From: Thalassotalea psychrophila
Lineage (GTDB): Bacteria; Pseudomonadota; Gammaproteobacteria; Enterobacterales; Alteromonadaceae
Assembly (NCBI RefSeq): GCF_031583595.1
Contig: NZ_CP134145.1
Span: 4,742,224 to 4,806,223, forward strand
Length of the DNA stretch: 64,000 bases
Reading direction: 5' to 3'
The notes under the pieces are model-generated. The model was given only the letters and a program-made list of their open reading frames with translations. It was not told the origin of the DNA and made no database searches. The position numbers were made by a program, and so were the translations under genes. This document shows, one piece after another, positions 1-7,776 of the stretch (positions are counted from its first letter, which is position 1; every line of letters begins with the position of its first letter).

Positions 1-705
1 GTGATACTAGAAGCAAAACAAGAAGCACAACAGTTAAAAATACAAGTGATAGACAATGGACCGGGCATTGCGGCCGATAAACAACAGCTTGTATTTGAGC
101 AATTTACTCAATTAGACAACGGAAAGAATCATAGCAGCAACGGCTTAGGATTAGGCTTAAATATAACAAGGTCGCTATCACAAATACTTGGTCACACTTT
201 GCATTTAGCATCAGAAGCAGACTGTGGTTGTAGCTTCTCAATTTCAGTCCCAAAAGCAGAGCCGATATCACAGACAGAACAAACGCCAACTCCACAAGTA
301 GGTTTACAAGGGGTTTCTGTATTATGTATTGATAACGATCCACAAGTTCTTGAAGGTATGTTAGCGCTATTAACAGCATGGCAATGTAAGGTGTATGGAG
401 CAAGTGGAACAGAAGAAGCTAAGGAAGTGTTTGCTCGCCACAATGATGAAATTGAAATACTCTTGGTCGATTATCAACTTGATAATAATGACAATGGCAT
501 TGATTTAATCAAAGAATTACGAGAATTGGGGCAGCGTCAAATACCAGCGATTCTAATTACAGCAACCACAGACCCAGATATTGAAAACATAACATCAAAG
601 GCCAATGTCGGTTACATGCGTAAAATGGTAAAACCTGCCGCCCTTAGAGCAATGATGAGCGCCATGTTAGCTAACATATTGAAAGCTAACTATATGCCAA
701 AATAA
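1..705 (+). CDS. Hybrid sensor histidine kinase, C-terminal part (HATPase + receiver), CrbS-like
   Basis: The gene is cut by the left edge, so only its last 234 codons are present. Residues 1-85 hold the end of a HATPase_c domain, with the VIDNGPGI motif (about 16-23) and the glycine-rich GLGLGL lid (about 48-53). Residues 103-225 are a receiver domain; the likely phosphoacceptor is D157 in LLVDYQL, and acidic residues near D111/D113 would bind Mg2+. The receiver reads like the C-terminus of the CrbS/MxtR kinases, whose missing N-terminus would carry an SLC5-type transporter domain; that part is inference. The convergent LuxR-type regulator immediately downstream (stop codons 4 bp apart) fits a CrbS/CrbR pair, which in other gammaproteobacteria controls acetate use. 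Confidence 0.8.
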   Translation: MILEAKQEAQQLKIQVIDNGPGIAADKQQLVFEQFTQLDNGKNHSSNGLGLGLNITRSLSQILGHTLHLASEADCGCSFSISVPKAEPISQTEQTPTPQVGLQGVSVLCIDNDPQVLEGMLALLTAWQCKVYGASGTEEAKEVFARHNDEIEILLVDYQLDNNDNGIDLIKELRELGQRQIPAILITATTDPDIENITSKANVGYMRKMVKPAALRAMMSAMLANILKANYMPK

Positions 706-709
706 TAAG

Positions 710-1399
710 TCAAACTTTATAGGTATGAGTTAATTCTTGAGTGAATCCACCTTCAGATAAATCTAACTGACCAAGGCAGATAACAGCTTGAGTACGGTTT
801 CGAACATTGAGTTTTCTAAAAATTGCTGTGGCATGAGCTTTAATTGTCGCTTCTGATACATTTAAATCGTATGCAATCTGCTTATTTAATAAACCTTCAG
901 CAAACATTAATAATATCTTATATTGTTGCTGAGTCAGGCTAGCAATACGTTCGGCCATTTCAGCTTTACTATCATTAGTTGAAGGGTCATTTAATGACTC
1001 TGGAGTCCAAATTTCACCAGCTAAAACCTGATTAATTGCAGTAAAAATAGTACCTACATCCGTAGACTTTGGCACAAACCCCGAAGCACCATAGCTCATC
1101 GCTTTATTAATAGTATCACTGTCTTCATAAGCTGAAACAACAACAACGGGTATTTGCGGAAAATGATTACGAACATGAATTAGAGTGTTAAAACCATGGG
1201 CACCTGGAATATTTAAGTCTAACAGCAATAGATCTGAATCCGTATTTTGCTTTAATAGTGAGTCAAGCTCTTCCACTGTTTCTGCTTGCAACCAATTGGT
1301 GGTTGCCATTCTTTCCTTCAACGTTTCTAACAATGCTCGTCGAAACAAAGGATGATCATCAGCAATAATCACTTTATCCGGTAAAAACATATTCTTCAT
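710..1399 (-). CDS. NarL/LuxR-type response regulator, CrbR-like
   Basis: About 229 residues. The N-terminal receiver domain starts with KVIIADDHPLF (the DD acidic pair) and has the phosphoacceptor Asp in LLLLDLNIP. The C-terminal LuxR helix-turn-helix includes LTQQQYKILLMFAEG, the recognition region VSEATIKAHATAIFRKL and NRTQAV. The frame is open to an ATG at 1429, but the start was moved to 1399 (MKNMFLPDK) because receiver domains of this family begin shortly before the KVIIADD strand. It is convergent with the hybrid kinase fragment, and I infer it is the cognate regulator. The CrbR (acetate switch) name is a family guess; the response-regulator class is certain. Confidence 0.85.
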   Translation of the reverse strand: MKNMFLPDKVIIADDHPLFRRALLETLKERMATTNWLQAETVEELDSLLKQNTDSDLLLLDLNIPGAHGFNTLIHVRNHFPQIPVVVVSAYEDSDTINKAMSYGASGFVPKSTDVGTIFTAINQVLAGEIWTPESLNDPSTNDSKAEMAERIASLTQQQYKILLMFAEGLLNKQIAYDLNVSEATIKAHATAIFRKLNVRNRTQAVICLGQLDLSEGGFTQELTHTYKV

Positions 1400-1508
1400 C
1401 CATAGTATTATCCCAGTAATATAATACATCTATTGTTAATATTTTGTTATTAGACTTTCGGCTAATTTGGTTAAGATTAATCTATATCAACTTTGCATAT
1501 AAAGTGAA

Positions 1509-1552
1509 TGAGAGATCCTGACTTCCATCAGGATGTGGTGGAGTATGATGCT
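1509..1552. repeat. Palindromic REP-like element
   Basis: A short hairpin, ATCCTGA-N-TTCCA-TCAGGAT followed by a GTGG/GAGT tail, lies in the 138-bp gap between the response regulator and the GFA gene. It resembles the outer parts of the GGAGGTCC...GGATGACG elements at about 46.2, 56.2, 59.1 and 60.8 kb, but is shorter and diverged. No gene is visible in the gap. Confidence 0.4.
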
Positions 1553-1567
1553 TTCAAATTATTACCT

Positions 1568-2008
1568 TTATTGCTCTTTTATTAAGGCTAACAAATTAGC
1601 CAACGGGGGCTGTGTTTGAAAGGTCAGGGTGTCTTTAGGGATTAACACCCAAGCAGGGGCACTTTTAAGCCATAAGTGTGCTTGCGGTGTATAGTCAGCA
1701 GAGTTTCCTAGGGTTCCGGTTTTAAGGCGGATAATATCTGGTTTATCGGGATTTTGATGGTAAATACGATTACCACAATCACCACAAAAATGTGCACGGT
1801 TCATGTTGCCACTGTCACTACTACGCTGCCATAATTTTAAGGTACCCTTATTGAGTTTGAAATTATTTTGATCAATCAAAACAGTCATAGTGCCATAACC
1901 TGCTGATACCTTATGGCATTCAGTGCAATAGCACATTAATGTAGCTAATAATTCACCGCTGACTTGATATTCAATAGCGCCACATTGACAGCTACCGTTA
2001 ATATTCAT
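1568..2008 (-). CDS. GFA family (CENP-V/GFA zinc-binding) protein
   Basis: The protein is 146 residues. Its zinc-binding cysteines follow the GFA pattern: CQCGAIEYQV near the N-terminus (residues 7-16), CYCTECHKVSAGYG (about 26-40) and HFCGDCGNRIY (about 73-84). Family members resemble glutathione-dependent formaldehyde-activating enzyme, but most have no proven substrate. The start lies only 3 bp downstream of the cupin stop, so the two are probably co-transcribed. Two further GFA genes sit inside the integron array (15572-15973 and 17058-17456), but this copy has no attC. The specific reaction is unknown. Confidence 0.85.
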   Translation of the reverse strand: MNINGSCQCGAIEYQVSGELLATLMCYCTECHKVSAGYGTMTVLIDQNNFKLNKGTLKLWQRSSDSGNMNRAHFCGDCGNRIYHQNPDKPDIIRLKTGTLGNSADYTPQAHLWLKSAPAWVLIPKDTLTFQTQPPLANLLALIKEQ

Positions 2009-2011
2009 AAC

Positions 2012-2395
2012 TTAACCCTTAGGCTCAACAATTAAATATACAACGGTTGTGTCACCTATATTTAATACTTCATGCCATTCAACCCCGTTAGAGGTATAAC
2101 TGCTACCTGTTTTTAATATTACATCTCGGGTACCACTACTTGAAGTCAATCGCATTTTTCCACCTGATATAGCATAGCCAAAGTGAGCTGCATGAAAGTG
2201 TTTTTCATGGCCGACACCCGGTGCAAATGTACAGCGCAATATACGTTGTTGCTTATCTTCATGCAGACGCTCACAAACCTTCTTACCTTGCCAGCCTGCA
2301 GCGAGTGGTTCGGGTAGTTCATTAGCATAGCTAGTTGATATCAAAGTAATAAATAAAACCAATATTATTGTTAAAGATATATTCAAATTCTTCAT
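2012..2395 (-). CDS. Secreted cupin-domain protein
   Basis: The protein is 127 residues. It begins with a signal peptide (hydrophobic LTIILVLFITLISTS, probable cleavage after SYA). The cupin core has GVGHEKHFHAAHFGYAISGG, giving the metal-binding His residues of motif 1, and a second motif around GVEWHEVLNIGDT. Small periplasmic cupins like this usually bind a metal or a small ligand; no reaction can be assigned. It is followed after 3 bp by the GFA gene. Confidence 0.75.
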   Translation of the reverse strand: MKNLNISLTIILVLFITLISTSYANELPEPLAAGWQGKKVCERLHEDKQQRILRCTFAPGVGHEKHFHAAHFGYAISGGKMRLTSSSGTRDVILKTGSSYTSNGVEWHEVLNIGDTTVVYLIVEPKG

Positions 2396-2428
2396 AAAGT
2401 TCCTTGTTATAACAGTAATGTTGCTAGG

Positions 2429-2641
2429 TTAATCACAACAACTATTCCCTTGCTGAATTGGTGGACATTTAACGGTGCCAAATGAACAAAACACACAACA
2501 ATCGCCAGAAAGTGGTTTAAGGATAGTATAACAACGGCTACATTCATAAAAATACTGACATGCATTGGTAGGCATTGTTTCTATTTTTTTGAAATCACAC
2601 TCAGGACATGTAATTTCAGACTCTAGAATAATTTCACTCAT
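2429..2641 (-). CDS. Small cysteine-rich GDCCVFCSFG-type protein
   Basis: The protein is 70 residues with 11 cysteines. An N-terminal CPEC and a later CSRC pair probably form one zinc ribbon, followed by the conserved string GDCCVFCSFGTVKCPPIQ and a C-terminal CCD. Small proteins with the GDCCVFCSYG signature are widespread in proteobacteria, often near mercury or other heavy-metal genes, but their role is not established to my knowledge. The gene reads leftward toward the cupin gene with a 33-bp gap and has a GGGCCACT leader before the ATG. Confidence 0.7.
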   Translation of the reverse strand: MSEIILESEITCPECDFKKIETMPTNACQYFYECSRCYTILKPLSGDCCVFCSFGTVKCPPIQQGNSCCD

Positions 2642-2696
2642 AGTGGCCCTATTTCTTTTTACTTTATGTTCTTAATTTTAATCGTAAGTAGTAGTT

Positions 2697-2720
2697 AACC
2701 TGAACTTGAGATCAGGTTAC
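2697..2720. terminator. Hairpin after the acetyltransferase gene
   Basis: A perfect 8-bp stem, TAACCTGA / TCAGGTTA with an 8-nt loop, overlaps the end of the acetyltransferase gene whose stop lies at 2717. The following T-run is weak, so this could be an inefficient terminator or an mRNA 3' stabiliser. Confidence 0.45.
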
Positions 2721-3142
2721 TTATAAATATTTGGTTGATGTAATTCCATAAATAAATTTGGAGACGCTAAAGGCACAAAGCCAAATTGTTCATAGAGTTT
2801 GTGTGCATCACTAGTTGCTAGAGCTATACGACGTAATCCTTGTAAATCAGGATGCTGAATAATTGTTTTCATTAGCCACTTACTAATCCCTTTTCCCCTG
2901 TGCTGCTCTAATACAAAAACATCGGCAAGATAGGCGAATGTAGCATAATCGGTGACTAAACGGGCAAAGCCTACTTGTGCTCCCTGTTCAGTAAATGCAC
3001 CAAAACATAACGAATTATCTATTGCCTTAGTCATAGTGCGTAACGGAATGTTTTCGGCCCAATAAGAACTGGCGATATAGCCATGAATAATGCTGATATC
3101 CATATCTGTTTTATTGGAGCTAATTTTATAACCAGGGATCAA
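2717..3142 (-). CDS. GNAT family N-acetyltransferase
   Basis: The protein is 141 residues. The acetyl-CoA binding motif A is visible as VFVLEQHRGKGISKWLMKTII (the R/Q-x-x-G-x-G/A loop), preceded by the VGFARLVTDYATFAYLADV strand and followed by LATSDAHKLYEQFGF, the classical Y/F motif B end of GNAT enzymes. The substrate cannot be read from sequence. It lies in the attC-free left flank, between the Cys-rich gene and the MBL lipoprotein gene, all leftward. Confidence 0.85.
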   Translation of the reverse strand: MIPGYKISSNKTDMDISIIHGYIASSYWAENIPLRTMTKAIDNSLCFGAFTEQGAQVGFARLVTDYATFAYLADVFVLEQHRGKGISKWLMKTIIQHPDLQGLRRIALATSDAHKLYEQFGFVPLASPNLFMELHQPNIYK

Positions 3143-3204
3143 AGCTTAATATCCTTTCGAGTAAATGAATCAATAACAATGTCAGCATGATGATTAAAAC
3201 TAAG

Positions 3205-4179
3205 CTATTGGGTGAACCACCTTGCTATATTACTTAGTGTTTTTTGAAACGCATTCATTGGGGCAACAATAAATTTAGTAAAAATAATTTTATTTTCTTC
3301 TTTCGACTGCTGCAGCTGTATATTTAAAGCAGCTAAGTCTTCAGCCATAAGAACAAGAGAAGCCTCATTTGGTTGATAAGTTGTGCCTATTGGATAATAT
3401 TCACCGGCTGTGTTGGTCATTTCAATATGTGCACCTAATACGGCACTTACTTCATTGGCTTTAGAAAATGAGGCTAACTTAGCGATACTGTTTTTATAAG
3501 CATGCCAATTTTTAACGTAAACATAACCGGGATAAAAAGTATCACCAGTAAGAAGCCATTTAGTTTGACTATCATAAACAGAAATGGCTTCTTCTTGATG
3601 GCCAGGCGTTGCAATTATAGTTAATTCACGCCCGCCTAATTCAAGAGTAAACTCACTATTTTCATTAAAAATAAAAAATTTAGTTACGGCATCAGAGTGA
3701 GGTTCAACCAAGGTAGTATTTGGGTGATCTTCAAACTGTGCATCTCCTGAGTAGTGGTCACTATGGCTATGAGAGTGAATAACCAATAATTCCCGATTGC
3801 TTTTCCCATCAATGGTTGATTGTTCTTCAATTAAAGACTTTATCGTTTTATATAATGGAAACTCCTGTGCATTTTCAGTTGCACCAGTATCTAGAACAAC
3901 TACTTTGTCATCGCCAAAGAGTACATATATGAAAGGTGCTTCGAAGTTCAGACACTTGTTTTGACGTAGAATATAACTTGCTTGCCCATAGCGAAAAACT
4001 TCAATAGCCGGATCGGTGTTGGTTTTGCAGTCGGACCCACCATGTATCCATTTATTGTCAAACAGTGATGAGTTTATAGCCTTGTATTGATCATTAGAGG
4101 TAACCCTGGCATCAACAGTATTGATAGAGCTACAACCAGTTAATATTAGGATTAATCCTGAAAGTAATATGCGCCTCAT
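3205..4179 (-). CDS. MBL-fold metallo-hydrolase lipoprotein
   Basis: The protein is 324 residues. The N-terminus is a lipoprotein signal, MRRILLSGLILILTGC, with lipobox LTGC, so the enzyme is probably tethered in the envelope. The metallo-beta-lactamase fold shows HSHSHSDHYSGD (HxHxDH, about residues 135-146), a third ligand in IATPGHQEEA and the Asp in LLTGDTFYPG; LGAHIE near residue 250 could supply the last histidine. This is the general hydrolase class and lacks the subclass B1 hallmarks of the enzyme at 12804-13538. The substrate is unknown. Confidence 0.8.
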   Translation of the reverse strand: MRRILLSGLILILTGCSSINTVDARVTSNDQYKAINSSLFDNKWIHGGSDCKTNTDPAIEVFRYGQASYILRQNKCLNFEAPFIYVLFGDDKVVVLDTGATENAQEFPLYKTIKSLIEEQSTIDGKSNRELLVIHSHSHSDHYSGDAQFEDHPNTTLVEPHSDAVTKFFIFNENSEFTLELGGRELTIIATPGHQEEAISVYDSQTKWLLTGDTFYPGYVYVKNWHAYKNSIAKLASFSKANEVSAVLGAHIEMTNTAGEYYPIGTTYQPNEASLVLMAEDLAALNIQLQQSKEENKIIFTKFIVAPMNAFQKTLSNIARWFTQ

Positions 4180-4236
4180 AATTCCTCTTAATAGTGTTGT
4201 GAGTCGTAAACGACCATTTAGCCTTATTAGTATTTC

Positions 4237-4608
4237 TTACTCTCTGGTAAGTCTCAGTATCTCATTGGATTTACTTAGATCACTAATTTCATATATAGAA
4301 AGGGTTGTTGGGTTAATTAGAATAAGTACAATACCAACATAACCGTTTTCCGCAGCGGAATACATTTTCCCTATCCATTGAGATGATTGATTCAAATCCG
4401 TAGTAATATCTTTGATGACATTAAGACCTGCGGCTTTTAAATTATTATCATGTCGCTTAACCGAAAGTGAACCTAGATCAGATTCAAATTCAATTTCGAG
4501 CCATGCCGACTTTTGGGTATGTTTCCACACCCCACTGATTTGATCATTTGCAACAGCATTTACTGACAGTAATATTAAACTTAATAAAAAAAATTTATAT
4601 AAACGCAT
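4237..4608 (-). CDS. Secreted hypothetical protein
   Basis: The protein is about 123 residues. The start was set at ATG 4608 (MRLYKFFLLSLILLSVNAVA), which gives a clean signal peptide, rather than an upstream TTG at 4620. This ATG lies 1 bp after the stop of the XRE gene, so translation is probably coupled. The mature part is a small mixed alpha/beta domain containing the string GVWKHTQKSAWLEIEFE. I do not recognise the family. Coupling to an HTH membrane protein suggests a shared role. Confidence 0.6.
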   Translation of the reverse strand: MRLYKFFLLSLILLSVNAVANDQISGVWKHTQKSAWLEIEFESDLGSLSVKRHDNNLKAAGLNVIKDITTDLNQSSQWIGKMYSAAENGYVGIVLILINPTTLSIYEISDLSKSNEILRLTRE

Positions 4609-4609
4609 A

Positions 4610-5107
4610 TTACTTAGCAAACATACCTTGTTTTTTTATAAACTCATAAATGAAACCAGGGATTAATGATGGTAATCCTACAACTACAACAACGATCAAA
4701 AAGCTAATTTTATCTAATCGTTGTTCTGATATTGTACTGCTAAAAATAGCGTCTCTAAGAGTATTAACCCACATAATTGCATTATGTTCCGTCCACCAAA
4801 GATAAAGTGCCACACAAAGCACTGGGAGCAATACAGTAATGTGAATAACCTTCGCTGTAGAACTCATTTGATGAAATACTGATTTAGCTGTCTCTGGCTT
4901 ATTATTGTGATTAGCATTTAATTCTTTAATGCTAATTTCATAAACTGAAGCTAAAGACTTTGCAGACTCTAACGAGGCTACTCCTGTTTTTTCAATTCTT
5001 TGAATAGTTCTTAAACTGAGACCTGAAACTTCAGCCAATTGTGTCTGACTCCAAGCTCTAGTGTCTCGTTGAACCTTTAATACGTCTTTGTTTAGTTCCA
5101 TTTCCAT
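4610..5107 (-). CDS. XRE-type HTH protein with membrane segments
   Basis: The protein is 165 residues. Residues 8-60 form an XRE/Cro-C1 helix-turn-helix (WSQTQLAEVSGLSLRTIQRIEK, a good match to the lambda repressor fold). After a linker, two hydrophobic segments (about 88-107, VIHITVLLPVLCVALYLWW, and about 133-155, ISFLIVVVVVGLPSLIPGF) suggest membrane anchoring. HTH-plus-transmembrane proteins of this type are common in marine gammaproteobacteria but poorly studied. The inverted repeat just upstream of the start (5118-5148) is a plausible autoregulatory operator. Confidence 0.75.
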   Translation of the reverse strand: MEMELNKDVLKVQRDTRAWSQTQLAEVSGLSLRTIQRIEKTGVASLESAKSLASVYEISIKELNANHNNKPETAKSVFHQMSSTAKVIHITVLLPVLCVALYLWWTEHNAIMWVNTLRDAIFSSTISEQRLDKISFLIVVVVVGLPSLIPGFIYEFIKKQGMFAK

Positions 5108-5117
5108 TTTCTAAATC

Positions 5118-5148
5118 CTCTTCATAAGTGTTCAAATAATATGAAGAG
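5118..5148. promoter_or_regulatory. Inverted repeat upstream of the XRE gene (candidate operator)
   Basis: CTCTTCAT, then 15 bp, then ATGAAGAG form a perfect 8-bp inverted repeat, 11 bp upstream of the XRE start codon. The position suits autoregulation by the downstream HTH protein, although an mRNA leader hairpin is an alternative. This is inference from position and symmetry. Confidence 0.4.
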
Positions 5149-5251
5149 AAATTACCTTTTTGTATACGACATCTATATGACACGAGTACGGCAACACTAG
5201 GTCAGTCATGCATAATGCCGCAATAACGGACCAAAATTACCGGCTAATTGA

Positions 5252-5617
5252 TTACGGAGCAAAATCGAACTTTGTCTTAACATCCATAATTGATTCTTCA
5301 ACCGCAGCATATTTCCATTGTTTTAACGCGGTTACAGACGCTGCATCAAATACACCTTTTGGTATAGACTCTAATATAATGATATCGGTTATAGACCCAT
5401 CTGTACTCACTGTGAATGACATCGTTACACTACCTTTTAATGCATCTTCAAAAGCCTGTTTTGGGTAGATAGGCTCTACATGAGTGAGTAAGGTCCTATC
5501 TCGTGTTTGTATCTTAGCTTTTAGCGCATCAACCTGAGAAGTATCGGCTAAAGCAAGTGATGAATAAAAACTACCAACAATTGCGAATGAACAAGTTATG
5601 GCTCTAAAACTCAGCAT
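5252..5617 (-). CDS. TonB C-terminal domain family protein
   Basis: The protein is 121 residues. A signal peptide (to about ALA) is followed by a TonB C-terminal-like domain: HVEPIYPKQAFEDALKGSVTMSFTVSTDGSITDIIILESIP and ALKQWKYAA carry the YP..A...G.V...F.V...G.V......S pattern. It lacks the proline-rich stretch and N-terminal membrane anchor of true TonB, so it is more likely a periplasmic TonB-like domain protein than an energy transducer. It stands alone, with no TonB-dependent receptor nearby. Confidence 0.7.
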   Translation of the reverse strand: MLSFRAITCSFAIVGSFYSSLALADTSQVDALKAKIQTRDRTLLTHVEPIYPKQAFEDALKGSVTMSFTVSTDGSITDIIILESIPKGVFDAASVTALKQWKYAAVEESIMDVKTKFDFAP

Positions 5618-5675
5618 GATGATTTAAATCCTTAAGGGTATATAAGTCTCTTTTAGTTAATTTTTCAGCTGCTCT

Positions 5676-6134
5676 TTAGTTAATATTTTTTGACATAAAC
5701 ATGCTGTATGGATCTTTTTTATAATGCCCAAATGGTTCGCACTCTTGAAAACCAAACTGTTGGTAAAGTTTTTGCGCAGGCAAAAAGGCATCCATAGTGC
5801 CTGTTTCCAAGCTTAGCTTATTATATGAAAGAATATTAGCTTGATTAAGAATATGCTCTAACAATTTACGAGCTACCCCCTTACGTAAATGATTAGTTGA
5901 TGTGCGCATGGATTTAATTTCACCGTGCTCTTTATCGAGTTCTTTTAAAGCACCAATACCAGCTAAACTATTATTGATCCATAAACTCCAAAAAGTGACA
6001 TCTGAATCTTCAAGAGCTCTTAGATCTAATGCGTGAACACTCTCTACTGGAGAGTGAGACAACATATCCTGATGATGCTCTTGTAGCAGAGTAATAACTT
6101 CTTTATTTCTTAATTCACCAACTCGAATATCCAT
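5676..6134 (-). CDS. GNAT family N-acetyltransferase
   Basis: The protein is 152 residues. The motif A region reads IKSMRTSTNHLRKGVARKLLEHIL (R-K-G-V-A loop), preceded by AGIGALKEL and followed by LYQQFGFQECEPFGHYKKDPYSMFM. The PFGxYxxDPxSxFM ending is typical of a small acetyltransferase group close to YhbS/PaiA-like enzymes. Acceptor unknown. The start is ATG; a short gap separates it from the hydrolase gene upstream. Confidence 0.85.
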   Translation of the reverse strand: MDIRVGELRNKEVITLLQEHHQDMLSHSPVESVHALDLRALEDSDVTFWSLWINNSLAGIGALKELDKEHGEIKSMRTSTNHLRKGVARKLLEHILNQANILSYNKLSLETGTMDAFLPAQKLYQQFGFQECEPFGHYKKDPYSMFMSKNIN

Positions 6135-6157
6135 CTTTACCTCAATTTAAATGCCTT

Positions 6158-6853
6158 TTACAACTCAATCCACGACTTAATATAACTGGCTAACTCACAC
6201 GGTTTTTCCAATGGCAACATATGCCCCGAACCTGATGTACTAATTATTGATAACTTTGGATTTACAGTTCTAAGCTTATTGAACCACTGTGGGTTTATCA
6301 ACCGATCTCCATCGCTATAATAAAAATGAGTGATAAATGAAACATGGCTTAGAGCTTGAAATAGATCCACTCTTTGCGAAGTAAATTGATATTGACTAAT
6401 GAATTCGTCTCCGCCGAGTTCTTTATCCATCTTTATTACTAAATCTACAAAGTAATCAGTCTGATTATGTCCATCTAATAAACTAACTACCCTATTCCTG
6501 CTAATGCCTTGATAACCATTTTTTTTAACAAATTTTAAAATATCATCTCGTTGATTCAACTCTTCCTTGGGTAAACTTGTAGGGCTATTGGATATTACAA
6601 ATAGTTTCTCTACTCGTTCTGGGTGCAACATCGAAAAATAGCTCGCAATATATCCTCCAAGTGAGAAGCCCATGAGGTAAACTTTCTCGTTGGCAAACAT
6701 CTCGCTGTAATGTTCTGCTAACTCGTCAAAGTTCTTCTCTCGTGGAATATCCAAATAAACCAGCTCAAATGAGTTGCTTAAATAAGGGATTAGTTTTACC
6801 CATAACTCTTCGGTACACATAGTTCCCGGAATTAAATATAACTTTTTACGCAT
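6158..6853 (-). CDS. Alpha/beta hydrolase
   Basis: The protein is 231 residues. It has the alpha/beta hydrolase features: an oxyanion region PGTMCTEELW near the N-terminus, the nucleophile elbow G-F-S-L-G-G (MGFSLGGYIAS, about residues 80-90), and a C-terminal catalytic His in GSGHMLPLEKP; the acid is probably the Asp in YYSDGDRLI. It resembles small carboxylesterase or BioH-like hydrolases. The substrate is not predictable. Confidence 0.85.
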   Translation of the reverse strand: MRKKLYLIPGTMCTEELWVKLIPYLSNSFELVYLDIPREKNFDELAEHYSEMFANEKVYLMGFSLGGYIASYFSMLHPERVEKLFVISNSPTSLPKEELNQRDDILKFVKKNGYQGISRNRVVSLLDGHNQTDYFVDLVIKMDKELGGDEFISQYQFTSQRVDLFQALSHVSFITHFYYSDGDRLINPQWFNKLRTVNPKLSIISTSGSGHMLPLEKPCELASYIKSWIEL

Positions 6854-6880
6854 CGCTACTCCGAGAGTAATAACGTAAAG

Positions 6881-7582
6881 CTAAGTGACATGCGATAGCA
6901 CGCCCTTACTTGAGTGTTTTGTTTGCTGTGGCGGTTTCACCAACATGATTATCCCCAACCAAGTGAACCAAACAATCTGCCCTAAGCCAAAAATCTCAGT
7001 AAGTACGTCAGCAGGGTAAATAGTGAGAATACCAGTAAGGCCAATGAATAAACCAAAGTAGTGAAGTGCCTTGGGAAGCTCATTAGCTTTTATAGCTGCA
7101 GTGCTTAACAATAAAACCCATAGCCCGCCAACAACTTCGTTCCCGCCACCTAAACCCTCAACAATTGAATTAATTGTCAACCAGACCGTCATAGCCTGTT
7201 CTGGATCCTTCACCGAGAGTTCGATAACCGTGCCTAATCCTATATTTGCTATCATTCCACTAGCAATTACCAGGCCCACCCAAACTATGCCAAATACAGT
7301 AGCAATCTGTGATAGGGCTGGGCTCCTACCTTTAAAACGTTGATGAAGCGCCAAAACTAAAACAGCTAATAAAATGCCAAATATTACATACATAGTTAGG
7401 TTTACTATTGATAGGATGATTTGATTATCCGCTAGAAATGCAAACTTTTGTGTTGCATTAGCATTTACAGGAAAGTCCCATACAGCACCAAAAAAAACGA
7501 AAGCAAGTACATAAATAACAGCTTCTGAAAGTGCGGCAACGCCTCCTGCTTTTTGTAAAGTACTCAAAATGTATTCCTCCAT
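6881..7582 (-). CDS. DUF4386-like multi-pass membrane protein
   Basis: About 233 residues with six predicted transmembrane segments, starting at GGVAALSEAVIYVLAFVFFG and ending at IVWFTWLGIIMLV. The pattern matches the DUF4386 family (unknown function). Start choice is uncertain: ATG 7582 is possible, but a GGAGG sequence inside the first codons, 8 nt before a TTG at 7567, makes MSTLQKAGGVAAL an equally good start that agrees better with family N-termini. It is the first gene left of the last attC relic, so it may itself be an old cassette. Confidence 0.7.
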   Translation of the reverse strand: MEEYILSTLQKAGGVAALSEAVIYVLAFVFFGAVWDFPVNANATQKFAFLADNQIILSIVNLTMYVIFGILLAVLVLALHQRFKGRSPALSQIATVFGIVWVGLVIASGMIANIGLGTVIELSVKDPEQAMTVWLTINSIVEGLGGGNEVVGGLWVLLLSTAAIKANELPKALHYFGLFIGLTGILTIYPADVLTEIFGLGQIVWFTWLGIIMLVKPPQQTKHSSKGVLSHVT

Positions 7583-7602
7583 CAACTAACAATTATTCTT
7601 AT

Positions 7603-7676
7603 ACCAATTCCATTAATTATGTGATCTACTTTTTAGTGAGTAAAAATGAGCAGATAATTAATGGACTTGGTATTAG
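7603..7676. repeat. MITE-like imperfect inverted repeat
   Basis: TACCAATTCCATTAATTAT on the left and, read from the other side, TACCAAGTCCATTAATTAT on the right enclose about 35 bp. The arms match at 18 of 19 positions. It sits in a 138-bp intergenic gap upstream of the DUF4386-like gene. It looks like a non-autonomous palindromic element or a strong hairpin; no transposase is nearby. Confidence 0.5.
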
Positions 7677-7720
7677 TTTACACGAAAATACTTTGTTAAA
7701 AATTTCAATGTGTAACAAAA

Positions 7721-7774
7721 GATAACGTCTTGTTCAGGGGCTATAAATTAGTTGGTTCCTATTAAACTTCAATA
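7721..7774 (-). repeat. attC relic 34 (distal end of array)
   Basis: The left arm (GATAACGTC...AGGGGCTATAAATTAGTTGG) is recognisable and the right arm is reduced to TCCTATTAAACTTC...CTTATAT. The centre of the site, about 40 bp in intact copies, is missing and the R'' core is CTTATAT instead of GTTATAT. This is the last site I can recognise and closes the cassette carrying the acetyltransferase at 7777-8325. Confidence 0.5.
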
Positions 7775-7776
7775 GC

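Noticed and set aside
7721..7774. Treating the distal relic as random AT-rich sequence
   Set aside because: Its left arm (GATAACGTC...AGGGGCTATAAATTAGTTGG) matches main-family attC arms closely enough to keep it as a relic, though with low confidence.
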